Shown one piece after another: positions 1 to 10,513 of a stretch of DNA of 64,000 nucleotides. A model generated the notes under the pieces. The model saw only the letters and a program-made list of their open reading frames with translations, did no database searches and was not told where the DNA came from. Source of the DNA: Podospora comata (taxonomy: Eukaryota; Ascomycota; Sordariomycetes; Sordariales; Podosporaceae); contig CP071495.1 in the NCBI GenBank assembly GCA_017354895.1, positions 1,905,001-1,969,000 of the forward strand. Direction: 5' to 3'. How positions within the stretch are numbered: position 1 is the stretch's first letter; each line of letters starts with the position of its first letter. The translations under genes and the position numbers were made by a program.

Positions 1-408
1 GATGTTTTGCTGGTGCTGGATGGGGGGGTGTATAACCCCGAGGGAAGAAAGGTTGATTTGGGGACGTCGAGCACGAGTGGGAATGTTGGGGTTAGGGTCG
101 GGGAGGTGATGTGGGTTGGGAAGGATAAGGAAAACAAGTTGGATGTGGTTCGGGGGAGGCACGGGAGCACCAGTGGGAATGTGAGGGTTAATTACCCGAA
201 GAGTTGGGAGGGGGAGGTGAGTTTGGGGACTTTGAGTGGGAAGTTGAAGGTAGGGGGGGAGGGGGTGAGGGTTGTAAGAGGGGGCGAGGGGGGGTGGCCG
301 GGGGTGAGGAAGAATTTGGTTGCTAGGAAGGGGGAGGGGGAGGGGGGGAGTAAGGTTGAGGGGAGGAGTACGAGTGGTGATGTTTGGGTTTGGATTGGGG
401 ATTTGTGA
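1..408 (+). CDS. C-terminal end of DUF4097-like (adhesin-type beta-solenoid) protein, 5' truncated by window
   Basis: The reading frame is open from the first base and stops at 408, so the window holds only the last ~135 residues of a gene that starts upstream. The visible part carries spaced STSGNV / STSGNV / STSGDV turns separated by short beta-prone stretches (e.g. VWVWIGDL at the end), the pattern seen in DUF4097 and putative auto-transporter adhesin domains, which form a right-handed beta-solenoid. Function in fungi is not established. Codon use is extremely G-rich (GGG, AGG, GTG). Family assignment rests on the repeat pattern only; that the frame is coding is fairly sure. Confidence 0.6.
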   Translation, partial: DVLLVLDGGVYNPEGRKVDLGTSSTSGNVGVRVGEVMWVGKDKENKLDVVRGRHGSTSGNVRVNYPKSWEGEVSLGTLSGKLKVGGEGVRVVRGGEGGWPGVRKNLVARKGEGEGGSKVEGRSTSGDVWVWIGDL

Positions 409-3400
409 AGGGGGGTGTGGGAGGGGATGATGAGAACACGAACGGTGATGAGCACATGAGATGGCGGTTAATGTTTGCAATTTTATTTTGTTGTTGGGTA
501 TCCTGAGAAGCTAAAATACGAGATAGTACAGTTGTCATTGCTTTGCCGATTCCTCGTGAAAATCCCTGAAGTAACGCAATCTTTTCTCTTCATCTCAAGG
601 CTTCATTTACCACCGACGATGTCCAACCACAACCAAGAAGACAAACTACTTTAAGCAGGCAGCCCCTCGCCCACCGCAGAAACAGGTGCACAACCCCTGA
701 TACCAGTCCTGCCACCACCATAACCCCACCAGACAAAACCTGTCCCCTATGTGATGCTTGAGAAAGTCCTCATTCCAGCGTAAGGGAAGAGAGTTGATCC
801 CAAGTCGGCGCCAGATCATGCAATGGAACCCAGGCGCACGTTCAGGTCGGTTTCTTGTCGATCGTTCTGTGATAGGTAGCTTCGGGGAAGAATGTAAGAT
901 GGTAACCGAAAATGAGAGTGACTTTGGAGAAATGGAAGAATGTTGGGGTCCCTTCCCGGCATGGTGCAGTCTCGTAGGAGCTACGAAAATGAACAAGGTG
1001 CTGCATGTAATCTCAGGGTTGAGTGCAAAAGGTAAGGTACCTAGGTACATTTGGGTGATGGGTGTGCCCAAATTTCGAATCAAATAGTGTGGTCTGGTCC
1101 TGGGTGCTGGCATTGGTCTGTGTTGAGTGTGGTGATGAGGTGGCGTCGTCGTAGGTGGCGTTGCTCGACCAGAGTTCTGTAAAGCCTAAAAGTGGTGGGC
1201 CCCCAAAATGGGGTTCTTGTGGATTTCATCGGTTGGGATGTCTGTTACATTGGGGAGAGATACCTAATTCAACGAAGGAAAGAGTTTAGGTGGTAAACGA
1301 ATGAAAGAAGAGCTTCTCCAGGCTGCAATAAAAAGTCTGTACGGAATCAGTGTTTGATTTGCCTTCAAAGTAGGGCAAACAAACCTAGTCAAAGAGGAAA
1401 AGAGTATGGAAAGTAGCGTTTGAAAGGATCTAGATATTTGGCTTCACATACCTAAGGTATCTAACACCAAAGAACCAAACAGTAAGCGATGTTGTTTAAT
1501 TTCTCCAAGCGATGGCCATCTAGTCCGGTAATTTAACCATTAAGATGTGGGAATCCTATTTCCAAAACCAAGCGGTACTGGCACAATCTCTTCAATCTTC
1601 AAGATCCGGTATTCTCAGCCATAACACCGCAGTTGTAGCACTTCCGAGCGAGCCTTTTGTCTCTCTGCCAGTCACATCGCTAAAGAACAACGCGTGGCTC
1701 TCAAACTGGGATGGTGCCGTGGTGAATAGGGTCAGATAATTCATACTTAAATTTCACAACTGATCCCAAAAAGTAGATCGAGCACGATCGAGGTCGGAGG
1801 TTGCTGGAAAAGTCGACCACTAATCAAGATTTCTCGGCGTTATTTTCGCCCCCCAGCAATGGAGGAAACACTGTATCCTCGAGAAGCAATACATATGTTG
1901 GGTCTTCAGTATCCTCTGGCAGGCTCTCATGTCGGGTGAGACGACTGCTGCACAACTCGAGAAAGATCTGGGAAGGATGTCTATTCGAGACCGTCGGAGC
2001 TGGATGGCGATGTCTTAGATTAGAAGACGAGTGTAGAGGTAGGTGGGTGGGCAGGTGCATGACTGACCAACAAGCCAAGTTCCATGTGGCATCGCAAAGA
2101 GGTGAGGTGAGATAAATGTACTCAGCAAAGAGGAGTGGTTGATATATTTATATGCTGATCAATATAAGCACAAATAATCATTCAGCGGTACTATGTGTCA
2201 GGACCTGGATCATCAAGATGCAAAATCTTGATCTTTAATACCTTCTGGTATACTTTATAATAAAGAATGATGATCTTTTCCCAACAGGAATCCATAGCAC
2301 GGGAGAAATTTTGAGGGAGGGGAGGATATTTACAGGGAAGTCCAGTACATCTGGCAGAGATTGGTATAGACACAACAATAATGTCATCATTTGACGCACC
2401 TATCGTGTTGTCATTGCTGACTTTAAAACAGTTAACGTCTTGAACATAACCCATGTTATGATGAACTACAAGCCAAAGGTGATCAACTCCTGACTAGAGG
2501 CCCACGAAAGAACCATGGGCTATCAAGTCATGGAAGATTCACCTTGTTCAGAGGTGTCATGATGCATCTTTGTTCTTGTTGACTGTGAGATGCCAAGACT
2601 CAGTTCTGGAAAAAGGGGTCACTCCTGAATCCAGCCTTGGCATTATGACAACCATCCCTCCAGCAACCGCACTTCCATGCCAGGAATGATTATTTATGTG
2701 AATTCTGTGACTTTAAGTGTTTGCTCGTCAATAAAGATAGTTCCTTTTTTGAGACGTCAAAGAAATGACTGATGAGTCAAGTTATCAGAGGCCGACACCC
2801 ACGTTGAAAGAGTGCTGGTAGGATGACTGTGTATCTCTCAGTTCTCTTTTGATCCGGACTTGCCAGAAACACATATGTGAGACTAAGTAATGAGCAGACT
2901 TCACCATGGCTTTGAAATACTAGCGCACAATAAGGAGTCCGTTGAACATTGTGTGCTTCAATTCGAGTTATATATTGACAGACAGAGCATTGGCTTGAGA
3001 ACCAGAACTCAAACAACATTAACCGGAGAAGATGCTCGTGAAAAGGCCATTTTTACTGTATTTGGAGCCTGATGAAGTGGAGTAACAGTTCTTTGGAGAG
3101 AGGTCAGAGCACTCACTAGATATCTTGAAGCACACAAGCCTTCTTTGCAGTGATGCTGGCTGGCAGGCATGCGCGTGCATGTCCAGAACCCAAAGAACCC
3201 TACCGTTCTGTCCAACAGCAATCAGCCCTTACCGTCGCTGCTACTAATGTTGCTCCTTGACATCCATTTTGACCTTTCGAAGGCGGTGAAACGCTTGGAC
3301 CAGCTTGATACTTGCTTTGAGCCAGGAGGATACTCACGAAGACCGACTGCAGTCGTGCACACTCTGGTGGCCTTGGAAAGTTGAAAAATCCCTCCTGTCC

Positions 3401-3491
3401 GACCTCTCTTCTTGCTCTCTCTCGTTCGACCTTCTGAGTTGAACCCATTGCACCAACATCAACAGTCACAGCAAACCACCAAGTGACAAAC
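409..3491. other. 3.1 kb intergenic region, no supported gene
   Basis: No open frame here reads like a protein. The longest, about 155 codons on the minus strand near 650-1110, has no recognisable domain and overlaps equally unconvincing frames on the other strand. The last ~100 bases before 3492 are pyrimidine-rich with CAACATCAAC/CAAACC runs, as expected of a fungal 5' leader for the next gene. Confidence 0.5.
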
Positions 3492-4984
3492 ATGTCAAAA
3501 CGTAAGTCGTGATCTTCGGGATGACTTGACTGTGTCTCGGATGAACCGACTAACCACAGATGTAAGCAGAACCAAACCGCAATGACGAGGAGGAGGAGGT
3601 GACTCTGCAAGAGACAGCTGGGATGATCGACCAGTTCGAGCACCTGCTTGGTGACATCGGAAGTAAGTGATATCCTCATCAACACTCTTCAATTCAAAGG
3701 GGCTATGGCTGACCTCAATGATTGTGAAGGGGGTGGCGACTTTCCAATGACCAGAGCTCGTGCTGCTTGGGGTCCTTCCACCGCTGCTCCAACTGGCAAG
3801 TAACGATGTTGATTGATCTTTTTTGTCTTGGTCCTCTTACCTTTGCTCTGAACCTGGGGTTTCTCAAACCCAGCTCTGACCAAACACGGCTGATTTAGAA
3901 AGTTAGCTAACCTCTATCAGAGCCAGCCTTACCTGCCCATCCTCGAGGGATCACCCTCGAACAGCCCTCGCCCCCACCAGCGTTCCCTCTGCCGCCGGTG
4001 CCACGCCTGCCCGTCCGGGCCCGAAGCCAAACGCCGGCGACCGTCAGCAGCCGGCCTGAGCTCCCGCTGCCGCGTTCTCCGCTCGGTGCTGTCGAGCCAA
4101 TCGTGGCATCCGACGCGGAGACGAAGCCAGGGCCAGACGCCACCGGAAGCCCTGGTGAGGCAGCGAGCACAGACCGGCAGGAGAGAGTACTAATAAATCC
4201 CCACACACGTAGGCCTGGGATGTACTCTCTCTTTCCCACCAAAAGCAACAGATTTGCCGTCACCATGACGGCTTCATCAACCGCCAGCCCTTCGCAGGGC
4301 AAAGCTCTCTCGTCGTCGCCGTCCCTGGGCTCGCAGCCCACAGAGAATCTTGCGCCTCCGGGCCAGCCCTTTTTGGAGGAACGGTCGCTGTCGGCTGCGT
4401 CGGTTGCCTCTGCTGTGCCCTCGTCTGCGTCGGTTTCTTCCGGGGAAGAGTCTCTGCCTCGTCCTGGTAAGTTGTCCCAGCAGGTGCTGTCCTTGGATCG
4501 AAAAGTTGCTGACGTTTTCCTTGAAGCCGACCACCTCGAGCCAGACAATCCGTTTGGCTACCCTGCTCCTCCCGCGTTTCGTAAGTCGTTTCCCACCGAT
4601 TCAGATGGCCGACTTTGCTAACTTCAAGTGATAGGCCACAACTGGGCGAACCCCAACCGCCGTGCTGCCCGGGGCTCTGTCCTCTGTGGAGCGGTCTCTG
4701 GCATTGTCGTCGGCTCGCGCCCTCGACCTTCCCTCTCTGGTGGTGTGCTTGCGGTTCCGTATCTGCCGTTCTCGCTCCCGCCTGTGCTGCCGGGCCCCGT
4801 CTCGCCGCCCGCGCCCACTCAACCCGCGCCACCGGTCCCTCCCTCCCGGCCGCCTCCTGCCGTTCCCTCGTCGCCGGCCATCCCGGCCCGGAACCCTGCC
4901 CGTCTGGGATCAGCTTCGCCCGCGCCCTCCGGCTCTGCCCGAGATGACAAGAAGACCCATGGGGTGAAGAAGGAGGAGAAGTGA
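3492..4984 (+). CDS. Pro/Ser-rich low-complexity protein, five exons, function unknown
   Basis: Proposed exons are 3492-3501, 3570-3662, 3730-3795, 3921-4580 and 4635-4984, giving about 392 residues. The first exon is only 10 nt (ATGTCAAAAC). Introns 1, 2 and 4 begin GTAAGT; intron 3 begins GCAAGT, a GC-AG intron. Branch-like CTAAC or CTGAC stands near each acceptor. The start is acidic (NDEEEEV, then a short helix ending HLLGDIG). The rest is Pro/Ser/Ala-rich and probably disordered, and the end is basic (KKTHGVKKEEK). An alternative last acceptor at 4628 adds two codons in frame. I recognise no domain. The consistent frame across four introns supports a real gene; exon 1 is the weakest part. 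Confidence 0.5.
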
Positions 4985-5561
4985 GAAGGAGAGAAGGATC
5001 CTTCCCTGTATCTTATTTGTATTTTTACAACGATATGGAGTTCGTGGAGTTTGGGAAGGGGTGGAGGGAGATACCCAAGGGACACAATGGAAGACATTGC
5101 CTGCCGATTTGAGCGGCATATCACAGACCTCTGAGAATCTTCCTGAGAACAAGTGACCAGTGTGAAGACATGATGATGACTCTGAGAGTGGAGAGAGAGA
5201 AGAGACGTTGGATATCTTGGCAGGCCCCATCACGTGGATCTGCCAGGTTCCGAACTTCCAGAACATGGGGCAGTCCCCACTGAAGCATCCTTGGCAGCAG
5301 CACCAGGAACGCGCTTAGCTCCCGCTGATCTGGGGGAGCTTTGGAGCCGTCCGCGCGCCCCGGAATACCACCCCGCAATTGCCTGTGAACACGAGCTCAA
5401 CTTCAACATTCATCCATTGATTTTCTCTCACTTGAGACTAGGTTTCAGATATACTTTGACTGCTACTAGTATCATTCTGGACGGTTCATCCATAAAGTAT
5501 CATATCCACTGACCTTACCGCGCAATCACATGGTTGGCACCCAGCGGGCTATCCATTCGCC
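4985..5561. other. Intergenic region: 3' flank of preceding gene and leader of WDR48
   Basis: This 577-bp spacer separates two genes on the same strand. No gene, RNA or repeat was recognised in it; it presumably holds the terminator of the upstream gene and the promoter of the WDR48 gene. Confidence 0.4.
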
Positions 5562-8500
5562 ATGTCCAAAAAGGCCCGCCAGAGAATCAGCTATGGTTTG
5601 TGCTACCAAAGCGTCGTCCTGCAGCATCCCTACAGACACATCTCCATCTGACACTTCCAATCGATAGTCCTCGAACACCCCAACTCCTCTCCTGGCGGCC
5701 ATAGACTCGGCGTGAACGGCCTTGCCATCGACCAGACAAACAGCATCCTGTGAGAGCGTCGCTCCAGATATACCGAACCCACCCCCAGAAGTTCATTACT
5801 TACCGACATATGCTCCCCACAGATACTCCGGCGGCCGCGATGGTGTCCTCTGCGCCTGGGATCTCAACCGAGATCTCGTTGCCCCCCAGACCTCCCACTC
5901 CGCCATGATCGACGAGACGATGAGCGCCAGCACATCCAAACGGGCAACCACATTTCGATCACAAACACAGGCGCATACCCACTGGGTCAACGACATTACG
6001 CTCGCCGAGAAGCATACAGCCGTTGTATCCGGCTCCTCGGATCTGTTTGTCAAGCTATGGCGTCCACTAGCCGAAACACCGGCCGACCCGGTGACCATCG
6101 GCCAGCATGCCGATTATGTCAAATGCGTCGCGACACCAACAGCAGACACAAACTGGGTAGCCTCGGGTGGCCTCGACCGCAAGATCAACTTTTGGGATCT
6201 GGCAGGAGGCGGAAACATCCTCGAGATTGACGCCCGAGGTGAAGAGGTGGCTGAGAAGGGCAGCATCTATGCCATGGGGGTAACACACAACGTTGTCGCC
6301 AACGGCGGACCTGAGTCGACAGTACGGTTGTGGGATCCAAAAACTGGTAAACGTATCACCAAGTTTGTTGGTCATACGGACATGATCAGGTCGATTCTGA
6401 TCAGCGAGAATGGGGACTTGATCATGTCTGCTAGTTCTGATCAGACGGTCAAGGTGTGGAGCGTCACGGCGGGAAGGTGTATGCATACACTTACCATGCA
6501 TGACAGCAGTGTTTGGGCGCTGTTCTCGGATGACCCTTCGCTGCACACCTTTTACAGCGCTGACAGGTCGGGGTTGGTGGTCAAGACGGATGTCAGGGGT
6601 ACGAATGGGGAGTTTGACAATGGGCTGTCGCTAGCTGTCGCTCAAGAAAACGATGGCGTCACGAGAGTAGTGGCCTGGGGAGACAGCATCTGGACATCAA
6701 CCAGCAGGGCATCGATCAACAGATGGAAGAATGTGGACTCGAGCGATCATACGCAACTGCCAGAGGCGTTCCGGGCACATCGGGCATCGTTGGCCACGAT
6801 TAGGAGTCGGGACGGATCTTTGTCGTCGACTATGGTGCCGCCTGCGTCTGGAGCCGAATCCCCGTACAAGCCCCGGCATAAGCGGAACATTTCGGAGAAG
6901 TCCATTTTGAGAATCTCGAACACGGCTCCTCTTCCGTTTACGTTGGGTAGCGGTAACGTGGATGAGAACTCGGTCAGTCCAGGCTCACAGGTTCCGGAGC
7001 CGGCGTTCAACATGGTGGAGCTCCCTGAGCCAATACAGCATGAACCAGAGGAGACCATAGCGGGCCAGTTTGGGCTGGTGAAGCACAGGTTGTTGAATGA
7101 TCGGAGACGAGTGCTGACCCTGGATACTGCTGGTGAGGTCTTGTTGTGGGATTTGATTCAGGTATGCTCCCTCTCCCACTGTGTTTTGTATGTGCGACGA
7201 TATTGACCCTTTGAAGTGCCGACCGATTCAAGAGTTTGGAAAGCATCACCTTGAGACCATCGTGCCACAGGTTAACACTAAGGAGGCCGTGGCGCCGTGG
7301 TGCTCGATTGACACAAGCTCGGGCAATCTTGCTGTTGTGTTGGAACCTTACAATTGCTTTGATGCAGAGATGTACGCTGATGAGTTGGGCTCTGTGGAAA
7401 ATACGGAATTTAGAGAAGACCAGAGGAGTAAGTCCTTCCAACCTGAGGAAGGTCGGATTGCAACTGACAAATTCTAGTCAACCTTGGGAAATGGGTCCTC
7501 AGATATCTCTTTGCCAACCTCATCGACGAAGAAATCCGCCGTGATGAGGCCTTCAGACACAAGCTCAACGAAGAGGTGCTCAAAAAGACGGCAGGCGGCG
7601 GTAGGATGCTGCCTCCACTAGCGATTAGTATTCCAGGACCAGCAGGATGGCAGTTTTCTGAACCCTCGTCGTCAGCTACACCGAAGGCTACTGGCATGAA
7701 CTACCCACCCATGACTCCTGGGATGGCCATCGGCCTTGCTACCCCCGGTTCACCAATGGCTCCTTTCCTGGATGGAGGCTTCACCACACCACTCAGCCCA
7801 CTTGAGAAGAGAACTTCCCAAGTCAGCAGACCCTCACAAGAACGCGAAGACTATTTCGCCGATGCGATACAAACGCCGGGATTAGATCAGAGCAACAGAC
7901 TAGCCCAAACTCCCGCGACCGAGGTGCCCCCGACCCCCGGCCCTGAGCAACCAGCTAAGACACCAGGTGCTACTGAAACCAATGGCAAAGAAAAGGAGAA
8001 GGATGCCAAAGACAAGGAAAAGGACGGTGGGAAGACTCCCAGCACGCCGTTTGGTGGAATGAAGAAGTTCCGAATGGGCGGGTTCAGCATGAAGCTGGGT
8101 CGCTCGGCATCTACACCCCAAGCAGAGAAACCTGCCGCCTTGGACGAGAAGGCCGAGGAGTCAGAGTCGAATGGCAGCCAACACGAAAGGGAATTTGACG
8201 ACAACCTTGGGGGCGTCGTTCAGAAGATTAAAGCGGAATACGAAGAAGAGCTTGTTAACAACCCAGGCCAGATTGTCGAAACGAAAATCACGCCCTCTTT
8301 ACCGAATGATACTCCGGTTCTTAAACTCCCACCTGGGACAAAAGTCATTATACAGGAAGAAACTTCTGGCGGCTCGGCTGAAGTATATCGTGGGACGGTG
8401 GGGAGTGTGGGTACTGACGCGGATGAGATTGAACAGAAGGGACCGAAGTGGCTTGGGGAGTGTTTGCTGCAGAATGTTCTCCCGGTCAAGGACGCGGTGA

Positions 8501-8991
8501 AGGTCAGCTTTGTGCTGTTTCCGTACAAGGGGGAGCTGCCTGAGCTGGTGGCGGCGCCGGATGGGAATAATAGGCTCAATGCGAATAGGATGCTGAGGGT
8601 GAAGAAGATTTTGGGGTATGTGGCTGAGAGGATTGATCGGGAGTGGAAGGAGGAGGTGGAGAGGGTGGAACGGGAGGGGGGGGAGGTTGGGGAGGGGGTG
8701 ATGAGGCCGGAGGAGTATTTGGAGTTGTGGTGTAACGAACAGGTGAGTACTACTAAGGGGTGGGAAAGGGAAGGTGGGGGTGGTGCTGATAAGACAAAAC
8801 AGATGCTACCGAATAAGATGACGCTTGCGACGCTGAGGACGCATGTTTGGAGGGGGGGGAATGATATTGTTCTTCATTATAGGGCGAATGGGAGGAAGGA
8901 GATTAAGTTGACGGAGCAGGTGGAGGAGGTGGTGAAGGAGGAGGAGCAGGCGGGGAAGAAGAGTGACGAGGTTGGGACGCCTGGTGTTTAA
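5562..8991 (+). CDS. WDR48: WDR48-family WD40 protein (deubiquitinase-activating subunit)
   Basis: Exons 5562-5595, 5668-5749, 5823-7161, 7217-7427, 7478-8742 and 8803-8991 give about 1039 residues. The start [12 protein letters not shown] and the next exons ([26 protein letters not shown]) match the family's conserved N-terminus, which sets the start and the tiny exons. An N-terminal seven-bladed WD40 propeller (LVKLWRP, INFWDL, VRLWDP, VKVWS, LLWDL) is followed by a helical linker, a Pro/Ser and Lys/Glu-rich segment, and a C-terminal DUF3337 domain ([30 protein letters not shown]). Family members bind and activate USP1/12/46-type deubiquitinases (Ubp9 partner in yeasts). The last intron is 60 nt, begins GTGAGT and is free of stops in frame, so retention would add 20 residues. 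Confidence 0.9.
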
Positions 8992-9255
8992 TGGTGTTTG
9001 ATGGTGTGGGGGTGTTTATGGGAGTTGAAGGAAGGTAGGGTTTGTATATGGTTGGTTGGGTGGGTTGGCTTTTGCAGGGTCGGCGAATGGTAATTATTGG
9101 TGTTTTTTTAGCGTAGTAAATGTACATATTATATACAGGCGCTCAGTTTGATCGCACAACACAACTAGGGGTATCAAGATCTATGTGCATGGTGTTGTTT
9201 CGTCTATCATGTTCCCGTCCCTCCATTATTTTTACTGTCCTTATTTTTCCCACCT

Positions 9256-10188
9256 CTATAAGACACTCTCTTTCCCCCTCTTCTTCTCTCCCCCTACAGA
9301 AAGCGTATTCACCGCCCACTGGTAACTCCCCAAGAATATTGCGCCCCCTATGCTGATCCACATCACCCTCGGGCCTATCCCCGCAAAGAAGGGACGTATC
9401 CCGTTTTCTCTCAGGATATCGGTCATGACTTTGAACATGCTTTGTTTTTCAGTCGAGAGCATGACTCTCGTCTTGAGGACATCAAGCGGTGTTGTCACCG
9501 CGGCGGCGAACCCGCCAGCCACCGAACCGTAGAGCGCCGACTCTGGGGCGGAAACTTCAGTTGATGTAGAGGAAGAGGAACTATCACCAAAGAGTCCCCT
9601 CCCGGTGCGTTGTTTCCTCGCGCGGCCCCACGACTTGAGACCTTCCCATAGCGGGAATTGGAGCACGGTAAAAGGGACCTCGCGGATGATTGTTATTGTC
9701 CAGCCTCTGTAGAGCTCCTTCCACACACCGGGGAGACCGATGGTGCTGTATTGTGCAATGATGTGCCGGAAGGCTTGGGCGGAGGACCCGTTGTGGTGGC
9801 CGGCTTGGGCGCGTTGTTTTACTACTTCGGTGGGGACGCGGACGGCGCAGGCGGCAATTTCGCCGAGGGAGGCGGAGAGCATGTGGTGGTAGGCTGGGGT
9901 GGTTGTTTGGTTTGGAGAGGTGGGCAAGGGGGGGAAGTTGTGGGAGAGGAAGGATTTGGTGTGCTCGTAGGTGGAGAAGAAGAAGGCTGCTCCGGGGGCG
10001 GAGCCGACGAGGCAGGAGCCGATGCCGCGGTAGATGCCGCGGAAGCCGCCTGAGGAAAAGAAGCCGGTGGGGGATTGGAGGCGGGTTTTGAGGGTGTCGA
10101 GGGGGAAGAGGAGGAGGTCGACTGTTGTGCCGGCTAGGGCGCCCGAGAGGAGGGCGGTGTTGAAGGGGGGTGGGGGGGGTTCTGACAT
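9256..10188 (-). CDS. PET8: Mitochondrial S-adenosylmethionine carrier (Pet8/SLC25A26 type)
   Basis: This is an intronless gene of 310 residues, a normal length for a mitochondrial carrier. It shows the three carrier repeats, each with the Px[DE]xx[KR]x[KR] signature: PLDTLKTR in repeat 1, PTEVVKQR in repeat 2 and PLDVLKTR in repeat 3. Repeat 1 (SGALAGTTVDLLLFPLDTLK) and the start of repeat 3 (AGGFAAAVTTPLDVLKTRV) resemble SAM carriers. By family, it exchanges cytosolic SAM for S-adenosylhomocysteine across the inner membrane, feeding mitochondrial methylation and lipoate/biotin synthesis. A Ser-rich insert lies between repeats 2 and 3. It is divergent from a tilS-type gene that also acts in translation, consistent with a shared mitochondrial theme. 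Confidence 0.88.
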   Translation of the reverse strand: MSEPPPPPFNTALLSGALAGTTVDLLLFPLDTLKTRLQSPTGFFSSGGFRGIYRGIGSCLVGSAPGAAFFFSTYEHTKSFLSHNFPPLPTSPNQTTTPAYHHMLSASLGEIAACAVRVPTEVVKQRAQAGHHNGSSAQAFRHIIAQYSTIGLPGVWKELYRGWTITIIREVPFTVLQFPLWEGLKSWGRARKQRTGRGLFGDSSSSSTSTEVSAPESALYGSVAGGFAAAVTTPLDVLKTRVMLSTEKQSMFKVMTDILRENGIRPFFAGIGPRVMWISIGGAIFLGSYQWAVNTLSVGGEKKRGKESVL

Positions 10189-10513
10189 TGTGTCGGTTGG
10201 GGCAGAGCGGCCGGTTGAGAGGTCCGGAGAGGTGAGGATGTGGCCAGGCGCAGAGCTGGTTGTCGCCGGCGTCGCTGTCGCAATCGCAAAGGGTTGAGGT
10301 GAAAATTCCCGAGCTCCGGTCCGGGCCCGGCAGGCAAATGCGTCATGCTGGTGGGCCCGATGCGGGCTTGGCGTGCCAAGAGGTAGGGGTTGAGGCGATC
10401 ACTTGTGAATACAAAAGCTCGGACCCCTCACGACTTTGATGGTGATTTATTTGTGCTCTCTTTTTATTAGTGACAGAAGTTTATTACTCGGTATCTGGCT
10501 CACCTGCGATGGA
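10189..10513. promoter_or_regulatory. Divergent promoter between PET8-type carrier and tilS-type gene
   Basis: The 325-bp gap between two diverging start codons must hold both promoters. No clear TATA box is seen. An ATG at 10439 lies in frame with the tilS-type gene but encodes a hydrophobic stretch; the later ATG at 10514 is preferred as the start. Confidence 0.45.

Noticed and set aside
646-1113. 155-codon minus-strand open frame
   Set aside because: No domain, no sensible start context or neighbours, and an overlapping plus-strand frame of similar quality. Likely chance.
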